From contig NRSV01000031.1 in assembly GCA_002286855.1 (NCBI GenBank), forward strand, positions 248,001-312,000: a stretch of DNA of 64,000 bases. The letters run 5' to 3'. The notes under the pieces were generated by a model that saw only the letters and a program-made list of their open reading frames with translations, made no database searches and had not been told where the DNA came from. Source of the DNA: Bipolaris cookei (Eukaryota; Ascomycota; Dothideomycetes; Pleosporales; Pleosporaceae). Of this stretch, positions 24,793 to 34,700 are shown piece by piece. A program made the translations under genes and the position numbers. How positions within the stretch are numbered: the first letter of the stretch is position 1; every line of letters starts with the position of its first letter.

Positions 24793-25470
24793 TTATACCA
24801 TGTTGTTTTGGTTTTCTTGTAGCATATGTCTAGCTATCAATAGTGTGAATAATAAATATCAAATTGAAATTCTATCTTATGAACATGCACATACGCGTTT
24901 TATTTTGCAACAATTAAAACCATGTTCCAAATTTGTGTTTCCCAGATATCATGATTAATATCGAGTGACACGCAATTACACGGTTGACATCAGATACGAA
25001 AGCTACTCGCTTCACAAACGATTAAAACTCAACAATACGTATTTGGAAAAGATGTTTTTAGAGTTTACATACATTTCTTTGTAGTTAGATGTATATATCT
25101 TCAAGATCTCTACATGTTGAATGTAGTCCTTCCTACCAACTAATGACTTTACTTCTTCACACGTAGTGCTCAATGCCCCGTCCATAGAAAATGCAGCTGC
25201 CTTGCTCTCGTGTCCAATAAACAGTGATTTCGATTGCTCCGAATCCCCATGACTGAAACTGGGCTCGGGCCAATGCTGAGTCATGTGATTTCTCGAAATG
25301 TTCCGATGCCAAGCCTGCGATTGCAACAGGACTGTAGAGAACCAGCCGATGTCCGACCATCACAACTTAGAAAAAATTCCTACAAAAATGTGCAGTTGTG
25401 AATGTAATTCAAGATTCGCATTCATTAAATAGTCAAAAACTATTTGGGAAGGAATTCAAAAGAAAACACT
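24793..25470. promoter_or_regulatory. Intergenic region and promoter of the scytalone-dehydratase-like gene
   Basis: 678 bp, AT-rich. Contains CTCCGAA at 25237-25243 and TCCGA cores at 25302 and 25352. No gene. Confidence 0.4.
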
Positions 25471-26073
25471 ATGCCTCACAAGACAGAAGTCAGACCGGCC
25501 CCAGCAGGTAATATCTTGATCCCAGTCATCTTCAATCCATAGCCCAATGCTAATATGCTAGCTATAGACATTATCGAATGTCAAGCTGCCGCATTTGAAT
25601 GGGCTGAGAGTTACGATAGCAAAGACTGGGACCGTCTTTCAAGATGCCTCGCACCCGAACTCTACGTGAGTCTTCTAATCTACGTCTTATCTGCGAGTCA
25701 GTACTAAAGCTATTCCAAGATTGACTACCGCACCGTGATGGGAATGATGTGGGAAAAAATGCCCGCTGCAGAGTTCCTCGGCATGGCTTCCAGTCCCAGG
25801 TTTCTTGGTAATGCTCGCATCAAGACACAACATTTCATGGGCCAAACAAAGTGGATCCAGAAAGAACCTGGTTACATTATCGGACACCATCAAATGCGTG
25901 TAGCGCATCAGAAGTATGAGGATGATACGCTTACGCAGGTGCTATACAAGGGACATGCGCATGGGAATGCCACCTTACATTATCGTCAGGTCGATGGCGA
26001 GTGGAAGTTCGCGGGCCTTGAACCTGGTATCCGGTGGTCTGAGGGCGATTACGGGAAGATTTTCGAACAGTGA
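25471..26073 (+). CDS. Scytalone dehydratase-like protein (MdpB type)
   Basis: Cone-fold dehydratase expected to aromatise the reduced ring left by the MdpC-like reductase. Three exons, 25471-25507, 25568-25665 and 25720-26073, give 162 aa. The active-site residues of scytalone dehydratase are recognisable at matching spacing: Tyr28-Asp29 ([11 protein letters not shown]), Tyr48 (YIDYRTVM), His83 ([10 protein letters not shown]) and His108 (MRVAHQKY). The later [10 protein letters not shown] has Gly where scytalone dehydratase usually has Ser, so the substrate pocket may differ. A melanin-pathway enzyme is the alternative, but the neighbours favour the anthraquinone route. Confidence 0.88.
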
Positions 26074-26874
26074 TAGTACCACGGAATTGCTAGTGGTACA
26101 GTATGAATACGACATATTTGGCCGGACACTAGCGCGCTGTAGCATAAGGTTTCCATATTATCTCAACCAATGCATGAACCTAAATGGAGTACTCAAGCTT
26201 GAGGAGCTTTTCGGTACAATCCGTACACAGTGAGCACTCCGGTTTCAACAGTATCGTATTCCAAGCACAGCCGGGTTCTGGCGGATGTGACTTGACTGCA
26301 TTTGGCATTCAATGAATTTGGCCTTGTACTCTGTGCATATGCAAAACATCTCGGAGAATGATCTGCTTAGGTACATATGTACGTATGTACATACATGTAG
26401 CAAAACCTTATTACTTACTCGCGAACAATCCTAAACAATAATGGTCAAAATGCGAAGAAGAGCGAAGCATTTTACTAATAAGGCAGTTGAGTCCATACAT
26501 CGGGCCGATTGTGTGCATTTCTAGTAGTACTGACACGTTGCCGAGGCTAGAGCGGCGCACCGAAGATAGAACGAGAATTCGTACGTGAATAAATAAATCG
26601 AATGACCAATGGTATCTTTGTCATGTTCGCCCGTATTAATCGTATTTCATGTGCTGATGCTAGACTCCCATGTGATGTTACTATGATGCAGGCCTGAACA
26701 AATGCGATCATCAGCTGTGCAGCTGTTCTCCACCCTTTATCTACATTCTCAGGGTACTCCGAATAACCAAAACCCATGACTACCCCCTGCTTATACTCTC
26801 ACTATTGTTTCGATCAGCTTACGCATGTCATTGAGACATTTTCCGCTGTCCATTTACATTTCCATAATCCCCAC
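26074..26874. other. Convergent intergenic region, no gene seen
   Basis: 801 bp between the scytalone-dehydratase-like gene and the first DUF1772 gene. Only short open frames. A run of GTAC-rich sequence (about 26371-26400) is the only local structure noted. Confidence 0.35.
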
Positions 26875-27480
26875 TCAACCCCCACTTTGTAGCTTTGTGA
26901 CAAATGCAATCAGCGAGCTGATCAACGGCAACGTTGCGCGAACTGTATGCCATCGAGACCAGTCATCCAGAGACTTGTGCAGGACCTTGCTAGTCTCAAG
27001 GTCCATCCAAGCTCCCTCGGTACCCCCACTCTTTTCCTTGCCCTTTCCTAGATTCGCAATCGATTCTTCAAGCGGAAAGATCATCAATCTTTCCCACCAT
27101 GCTACCTGAAGCAACGTAGCAAACGAGGCCGTAAACGGCTTCCATTGTGAAGCCACACTCGGATCAGGGTGTTGCGAAAGCAGAGCAGCCGTTATACCGA
27201 ACAAAAAGGCAAAGCTCGCATTCAATGGTTCCAGCCACGCCCCGCCGCGTCGGGATGTCTCCAACAGCTGTGCGATGGCGCTTTTTGATGGGTTCAGCTT
27301 AATGATCGGCACGACCCACAAATTGAAGGACCATGCTATGCCTAAACAATATGTCAAATGGACACACTTCGTTATCTTTCATACTATTGAGGGTAACATA
27401 CCCGATACAATGAACAATGAGACGATTATGCCCCAATGTATGAAAGGTATGATGTAGAACGCTGTATCCAAGGCAGTCAT
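26875..27480 (-). CDS. DUF1772 anthrone-oxygenase-like membrane protein, first copy
   Basis: The family (HypC, TpcL, C-terminal half of MdpH) oxidises anthrones to anthraquinones. Two exons, 27480-27402 and 27341-26875, give 181 aa with hydrophobic helices at the start (FYIIPFIHWGIIVSLFIVSG), in the middle (LNASFAFLFGITAALLS) and at the end (LPLISSLIAFVTKL). The RW(H)TVRATLPLIS end is the usual family feature. It is more diverged from the family pattern than the second copy, so it may have another substrate or role. Divergent from the second DUF1772 gene. Confidence 0.75.
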
Positions 27481-28369
27481 TTTGAGCGAGAACTTACGCC
27501 AGGGTAAGTAGTGTGAGTTGTACCATAAGACTATAGTACTCTGCTGGCTTGCTCGAGATTGGTTATGTGAGTGCAACCAGCGCTAAGCACAATTACGTGA
27601 TGAGCACCAATAGCACTATATAGAGGAAGAAGTATCCCTAGAGGGATGATTGTGCGGAGAATCGAAGGCGTCAAGAGCTAAGGAACAATTTTCGGAACTC
27701 TCCTTTACCCTTGAAATGTGCTGGCACGGCAAAGGCCTTAATTGAGTCAAACAACTGCAGTTGCATAAAACGGGAAGAAGAAGACTTGACTGATTCGACT
27801 AACTACTGGGCTATCGACGTAGCTATATACTTAGCAGTAGCAGGCAAGGCTGCAACCACTAAAACGTGTTCCCCTGCTAAGACGCGTATGCCCTTGCTGA
27901 CACTTGCATGCCCGTAGCATGACCGAGGTAAGACTGGTGTCGTCAGCTCGACTCCAATACATGTTCCAACAGAATGTGTCAATGGCGGTCATATTGAAAC
28001 GTTAGAATAGTATTTAGACGCCTTTTGAAAAAGTTGCCTAGATTACCTAGTGGCAAGCGGTAGAAAATCAGATGAAATGTTGCGTCGATCCATATTGTCC
28101 CGAAGTCCATCCGCGAGTAAGATTTCCTCCGAAAACCGCAACCAGGCCTACCGAACATCAAAGATTGGATTGCGTGCACATCCTTTGAGCCACAAACCAG
28201 CGCGGTACGATAGAAAAGGCTCCGGAGATGTTATGTATCCGATGCAGATAAGAGGCGTGACGACGATGGCTTGAGTTGGACGGTTGCATCGCATCTAGTA
28301 TTAATTGAAGCAGCTACTATTCCCTATAGTCGCAAAGTATCTCTGGTTAAGAACTAATTCATCCGAAAA
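27481..28369. promoter_or_regulatory. Divergent promoter of the two DUF1772 genes
   Basis: 889 bp. TTCGGAA is at 27691-27697, and ATCCGAA at 28361-28367 abuts the start codon of the plus-strand gene. No gene recognised. Confidence 0.45.
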
Positions 28370-29020
28370 ATGGAGAACGTTCTCATTCAAGTAACGCACG
28401 CCTGGGGTGTAACAGGGGCAGCGCTTTTGTCAGGTGAGTGTGCACATCGCTAGCAAAGTGGATTTACTGCGCATATTTATTTTGTAATTTCAATCAAACC
28501 ATGTCAGACAAGGAGCGAAAGAGGAAACTCAATAGGGCCAAACTAATGCGGGGGTTTCCTAGGCTTCATCGTGTGCTTCAGTCATGCTGGAGTGCCAACA
28601 CTCAGCGTAGCTCCAGTTGACACGCTTGTGCATCAGTTCAAAACCATGTACAACATTGGGAAAGCGACATCGCCTCTGATCGCCATCACTGTCACTCTAT
28701 GCAATGGCTACTCTGCCTATTGTTCGAGAAACGACACCAATCTGATCGGCAATGTTGCATCGCCATTTTCCTTGTATGCGGCAGCGGCATTCTTTGTACC
28801 TCTGATTGTTCCGTATACATTGCTATATATGGAGCCCCAAGTTAACAAGAAATTGTTGATATTGGGGGGAATGGTAGAACAGGGAACCAAAGCGAAGAGC
28901 CTTGGAGTGAGCGATGAGGAAGTTCGGACCATGTTGAAGAGGTGGAAGGGAATGAACTTTGTTCGAGCAGCACTTGTGGCTACCGGTGCTGTGCTCAGTG
29001 CTGTCGCTACATTTCGTTAG
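28370..29020 (+). CDS. DUF1772 anthrone-oxygenase-like membrane protein, second copy
   Basis: Candidate emodin-anthrone oxygenase. Two exons, 28370-28433 and 28563-29020, give 173 aa with the join LLSG|FIVCFSH. Four hydrophobic stretches are visible. The segments MYNIGKATSP, VPYTLLYMEP and the C-terminal KRWKGMNFVRAAL with its final hydrophobic helix match the anthrone oxygenase (HypC/TpcL) pattern well. Not fused to an EthD domain, unlike MdpH. A short repeat copy begins 89 bp after the stop. Confidence 0.83.
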
Positions 29021-29108
29021 AGAATTCGTGCGCTGGCTTTTCGATTTCGGCGATTGTTTGATCAAAAGGAGTATGGAGATGGTCAGAGCTGTGTATATGT
29101 ACTATGGT

Positions 29109-29365
29109 GTCCGTATAAGTAATAGGGTTACAGCGATCGGATGGCTCGGAAGCTCTACCCCGCACACAGCAGTGAGTATAAGAAAAGAACCTTGTACGCA
29201 CATAGATAAATAAGAAGAAAAAGAATTTTGAATACACACATCTGTCTTTTGGCAACCCTTCTGCATTCGTGCAAACCCTCTTTAGCCCCGCGCGCACATG
29301 CTTCGTACCTTGCTGTTTGCACCCGGTCCACGCTTATGCTAGCTAGCTACAGAGCCCATTCAACA
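29109..29365 (+). repeat. Short dispersed repeat, copy 2 of 3
   Basis: About 257 bp, same orientation as copies 1 and 3. It starts GTCCGTATAAG and ends GCCCATTCAACA. It is flanked by TATGGT on the left and TATAGT on the right, a possible 6 bp duplication with one mismatch. Confidence 0.8.
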
Positions 29366-29832
29366 TATAGTGTTGATTCGTATGTTTTGAATGAATTAAT
29401 TTGTTGGGAACTTGAACCTTCAACATTGAACGTACTCGCATGAATACACTTTTTGGACGAGTATAGATGAGTCGTTGCTTTTTGTAGCCGCTGTGTTTCA
29501 TGAATATTTTGAACTCTGGTTTTTTCTCTCCTTGTTTTACTAAGCACATGGGGACACGAGAATTTTTAAAGCGACTTGACTATCCTTATATGAAATAAAA
29601 CCAAGTATAACAATCTGCCCTCGCACTTATTGAATAATATCTAAATGGAAACAGCGTAAGACTTTATGTAAAAATTGTAATCCAGAAAATCATCATGAAA
29701 TCATAGGTCGAAAATGTCTCGCAAGCTGTCTTCGAAGAAACGACTTGATATGGTACAACCTGTCTAAATTTATGTAAAGACATGCTTGGTGTCAAGAATA
29801 TGCTCATCCAAAATCTATTATAATACCTAACA
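29366..29832. other. Intergenic, no gene seen
   Basis: 467 bp, AT-rich, between repeat copy 2 and the 3' end of the thioesterase gene. Confidence 0.35.
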
Positions 29833-30828
29833 TTAAGCGCTGGCGCGTGTGACAGGGTACTGGACCTGCCGCATCCCACCCGCCGTTGATTGCTCATTGC
29901 CAATCAGGAACCATTTTCTCTGACCAGCACGAACCTGGAAACCCACTTTACCATCACCAGCAAGTTTTCGAAGAACTTCGTCGATGAACGGCTCCAACGC
30001 CAACGTGCGCGTCGTTTCGTCCACCGAGTTTCCGTATATATTTTCGACAATGTCGCGAATGACCGGTCGGTTCTGTCCATAGTCGCGAAGATTGCGCAAT
30101 GCCCTAATGACTTGCTTCTCTCTCCTGTATTTCGACGACAGTTCTCGGCTGATCTTTGTGTTCAGATCATCAATAGTGACGCCGTGGGCGGGGTGACCAG
30201 TCCGACATTTTTGGTCCATCATCTTGTGCAGACTGGACATGAATATGCCCAAGTCTTCGACCGCGCTCGTCCCGATACCGAGAATGTTATCTCCAGTGAA
30301 CATGGCGTTCTCTTCCTTGAGCATGAAACACATGTGATCTTCTGAGTGACCCGGGCAGTGCAGTGCTACAACAGTAGCACCCTCGACACAAAACCGTTGC
30401 CCGTCGTGGATATCTTGTTGTCCTGGATCGGGATCGTTTTTGTAGATGTGGTTTTTGAGGTGCGGGTACATTCGAACAAGGTCCGGCACACCTCCAGAGT
30501 GGTCTCCATGCCAATGTGTTACGAGAACATACTTGATGCTGATGTTTTGAGATCTGAGGGTTGATGCAAGTAGTTTCGCATACTCCGGCTCTCCTCCAGA
30601 CGTATCAATCAATATGCGAGAAGACCCTGTGCCCACTAAGAAGGTATTGGTGCCTTGGAAGGTGAACTTTCCCGGATTTTGCCCCCGCACTCGCAAAACC
30701 CTTTCCGTTACTTGCTCCACATCAGGTATATGGTCGAGATTTGCGATCTGGCCCTTCAGATAGTCCTCGAAAGCGCAGATGTTGAGTGCCTTGTTGATCT
30801 GCTTATAGCCCCCTTTATCGTCCGTCAT
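29833..30828 (-). CDS. Metallo-beta-lactamase-type thioesterase (MdpF/ACTE-like)
   Basis: Releases the polyketide from TE-less non-reducing PKSs by hydrolysis. One exon, 331 aa from the methionine of MTDDKGGY; an upstream in-frame methionine would add 37 residues unlike the family. The zinc site is THWHGDHSGG (His105, His107, Asp109, His110). Further ligands are expected in CPGHSEDHM and FTGDNILGIG. The N-terminal TERVLRVRGQNPGKFTFQGTN fits the ACTE/MdpF group. Head-to-head with the PKS gene, as expected for partners. Confidence 0.92.
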   Translation of the reverse strand: MTDDKGGYKQINKALNICAFEDYLKGQIANLDHIPDVEQVTERVLRVRGQNPGKFTFQGTNTFLVGTGSSRILIDTSGGEPEYAKLLASTLRSQNISIKYVLVTHWHGDHSGGVPDLVRMYPHLKNHIYKNDPDPGQQDIHDGQRFCVEGATVVALHCPGHSEDHMCFMLKEENAMFTGDNILGIGTSAVEDLGIFMSSLHKMMDQKCRTGHPAHGVTIDDLNTKISRELSSKYRREKQVIRALRNLRDYGQNRPVIRDIVENIYGNSVDETTRTLALEPFIDEVLRKLAGDGKVGFQVRAGQRKWFLIGNEQSTAGGMRQVQYPVTRASA

Positions 30829-31712
30829 GGTTAGACTGGTCGAGATGATGTGGAAAATTGATGTTCGAAATGAGCACAAGAAAACTGGAATACTAAGATG
30901 TTTGAGGAGACGGTTATCTGAGTAAGAGTATGTATGCACTCCGCTCTGAAGTACCGATATCTATCTCTTCTTCACGATAGCCTTTAAACCAGAGGGAACA
31001 AGTATTGTCACAATGCAAGTTTTCCACCATTTTCGATACATTAAACCGACTTAGTTCCCATTGGTTCGCATTACATACCAACAGTTCTCGATGCGCATTA
31101 AAAGCAGGTAGGAATCATAGATCGCAGGGGTCAGGAACGAGTGTTCCGAAACATTGCCATCATATCTTACATCGCCTGCATCGGCTCGACTTTCTATGGA
31201 ATACATAGTGTGAAATTCGGGTTGATGATGGGGGCCTAAGATCGCTAGAAGCTCACTCGGTGGAATGCGGCACGTATCCCAATCCGGATCATTCCGAATG
31301 TTCCGTGGCACAGAACCCGACAACGTGGTCGACACTTTCCGAATTCATCATCGGAGATCTCTGGGTAGTTCTTCCGAGCGACAATCTCCTATGTCACGTG
31401 TAGTTGTGCTCAGGGTTCGTTATGACTAAACAAGCTTAACTGAACATCGGTGGAGTCGCCCGATAGTATGCCATGACCTACTGGTCTTGCGTGTATACGC
31501 ATATCAGAAGCGGTTGAATATACTGAGGCTGATATGGACCGAGGTTAGTTGGCATTCTCGCAACAGGATGGATTGAATACCTATATCTCTAAGTACCATG
31601 CTCAGAATTTCTCACTTCAAATCCACCATCATTCCTAGTCTTTCGTGTTTTCATGACTTTTAAATAGGCTATTGTTAGCTTCTAGAGACTCTTTGTAAGA
31701 GTCTGCGTCATC
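30829..31712. promoter_or_regulatory. Divergent promoter, thioesterase / PKS
   Basis: 884 bp. Three exact TTCCGAA heptamers (31144-31150, 31292-31298 and 31337-31343), plus TCCGA cores at 31373 and, inverted, at 31351, make this the densest patch of the motif. A CACGTG lies at about 31396 and TTTAAATAGG at about 31661. Confidence 0.6.
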
Positions 31713-34700
31713 ATGGAGGTTGTATACTTCAGTAACGAGTTCCCTAAAGATAACCTATCGGAAATTTTCAGACATTTGCACAACCAAAGCAAGACCACCG
31801 AGCACGAAGCACTAGCCCGCTTCTTCAGAGATACAACAAGAGCAATCAAGAATGAGATTGAAAAGCTGCCGTCAACTCTGAAAAATCAGATCCCTACTTT
31901 CGAAACTCTCACATCTTGGGCAGAGAAGAAGGAGCTCCGCGAAGGTGAATTATGTGGTGCGGTCGATGGAGTTTTGCTGATACTCGTCCAAGTCGCAGTT
32001 TACATATCGTGAGTTCTTTAAAAAAATTCTCTGCTCTCTGACTGACTCTAGCAGTAATGCTGAAAGCAGCAATGAGTCAACATTCTTGCACGATGAAAAG
32101 CATCTCACGGGCTTAGGCGTCGGCTTGCTTTCAGCTACCGCGGTTGCTCTAGCTCGAAACATTTCCGAAGTAGCTTTCTACGGTGTACAGGCGATCATAA
32201 TCGCCTTCCGCATGGGGGTCCATGTACAGGGCGTCTCACATTATCTGGAAGCTCGAGACCCAACCGAACCCCCAAAGACATGGGCTTATGTGGTCCATAA
32301 CGTTGATCCCCAAGAGACGAAGAAAGAGCTCGAAGCATACCACGAAGCAGTGCCCAGTTCAGATACCAGTCGTGTTTTCATCAGCGCTATCAGCCGAACA
32401 TCTGTCACAATCAGTGGCCCGCCTTCGAAACTTGAAAACCTCTTCAAGAAAGCCACAGCATTCAGAGACGCCAAGTCCATTGCACTGCCCGTTTACGGGG
32501 GTCTCTGCCATGCTCCACACATATACGACTCTCACGACATAGAAGCTATTGTTCAAGGTGTTGTCGCTTCATCGGATCGATTTGTTTCACAAAACGAACC
32601 AAGATTCCCACTTTTCTCGACAAGCTCTGGTACTCCATACACATCATCTAGTCCTCTAGAGCTGATCAAGAGTGTTGTGGCAGAGCTCTTGACAAAGGCT
32701 ATTGAGTGGGACAAAGTCATTGCACAGGAGGTCGATTATGCCAAACAGAACAACCAAACTCAAATCAGGCTCTCTTGCTTTGGAAACTCTATTCCATTGA
32801 ACGATCTGCGTTCTGAGTTGCAAAAGGCTTCCAAGGATACTTCCATTTCCTTGAACAATTACATGTCGGCGCTTCTCAAGGATGCCGCTGAGAGTACAAC
32901 TCCCCGAGGTCCCGCACAATCCAAACTCGCCATTGTGGGGATGTCTTGTAGGCTTCCAGGGGGATCAACGGACACCGAGAAATTTTGGGAAGTACTCGAA
33001 GCAGGGCTTGATGTATCTCGCCAGATACCTGCAGACCGATTCGACATCAACACGCACTATGACCCCGAAGGCAAGGATCTCAACAAGACAATGACACAAT
33101 ACGGATGCTTTATCGACGAGCCTGGCATGTTCGACCCGAGTTTCTTCAACATGTCGCCTCGAGAGGCAATGGTTGTTGATCCCCAGATGCGACTCTCGCT
33201 TGTCACTGCATACGAGGCATTGGAACGGGCAGGCTACGTCGCGAACAGGACCCAATCATCCAAGCTCCAGCGCATCGGAACTTACTACGGCCAAGCAGCT
33301 GACGACTATCGCGAGGTGAATCAAGGACAGGAAGTCGGGACCTATTACATTCCAGGAGGATGCCGTGCTTTTGGACCAGGTCGCATCAACTACTTCTTCA
33401 AGTTCGCCGGTCCCAGCTACAGCATTGATACCGCCTGCTCCTCGGGTCTCGCAGCTATCGAAGTAAGTAGATGATCTCCTGAGCCGTTGGTAATAACGGA
33501 TTGACAATTTCTTAGGTCGCTTGTCAATCTCTTTGGAGTGGTGAAGTTGACACCGCTGTAGCAGGTGGAGTAAACATCCTTACAAACCCTGATGGTTTTA
33601 CTGGTCTCTGCAAAGGCCATTTCCTAACCAAGGGCCACAACGCCTGCAAGACTTGGGACGCTAGTGCTGATGGCTACTGCCGTGCCGATGGCGTTGGATC
33701 GGTCGTCATTAAGAGACTCGAAGATGCACAAGCTGACAAGGATAACGTTCTTGGAGTTATCCTCGCAGCAGGCACTAACCACTCGGCAGAGGCTGTCTCC
33801 ATCACCCATCCACATGCAGGACATCAATCATATTTGTCACGCCAGATCATCAGGCAAGCAGGTATTGATCCGCTGGATGTTTCATATGTGGAGCTCCATG
33901 GTACCGGCACCCAAGCTGGTGATTTTGAGGAGATGAAGGGTGTCCTAGACGTGTATGCTCCAAATACCTTCCCCAACCGCAGGTCTGATCAGAAACTACA
34001 CATTGGAAGCGTCAAGTCAAATGTCGGTCACGGAGAATCCGTGGCTGGAACAACGGCACTTATCAAAGTTTTGTTGATGCTGCAGAAGAATGCCATTCCT
34101 CCACACATCGGCATTAAAACAGAGGTCAACCCACGCCTGCCAAAGGATCTCGATCAGCGAAATGTCGCAATTCCGTTCTCAATGACCGAATGGAAGAGCG
34201 ATGGCAAGAAGAAGCGTATCGCGGCTATTAACAACTTCGGAGCTGCCGGTGGTAACACCATGATGCTTTTGGAAGAGGCACCCCCAGTCGTGGTGGCACG
34301 CGAGAAGGAAACCAGGCCAACATATGTCATCGCCGTGTCTGCGAAGACCAAGACCTCCTTACGCAACAATATCAATCGCCTAATTGTATATCTCGACAGA
34401 AACCCAGATGTCTCCATTTCGGATCTCGCCTATACCACGACTGCGCGCAAGTACCACCACACATACAGGGTTGCAGTTAGTGCTACTGATCTTGCCTCAG
34501 TGAAGAAGCAACTATCTACACAGCTGAACAAGATCGATTCTTTGAAGCCTTTGAATAAGACCAATCCGCCGTCAATGGCATTTGTTTTCACTGGTCAGGG
34601 CGCCTCGTACCAGTCGATGGATCTCGAACTGTACCACGAAGCACCGGTCTTCCGAGAGCATATCCAATACCTTGACAGGCTTGCTCAAGCCCAAGGCTTC

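Noticed and set aside
21586..29297. Open frames beginning MRAGLKRVCTN on the minus strand of repeat copies 1 and 2
   Set aside because: The similarity simply reflects the shared repeat DNA. The frame breaks in copy 3, there is no known domain, and the frames run out of the repeat into unrelated flanks.
30829..30939. Upstream in-frame methionine of the thioesterase gene adding 37 residues
   Set aside because: The extra residues are unlike the family, and MTDDKGGY gives the usual length and start.
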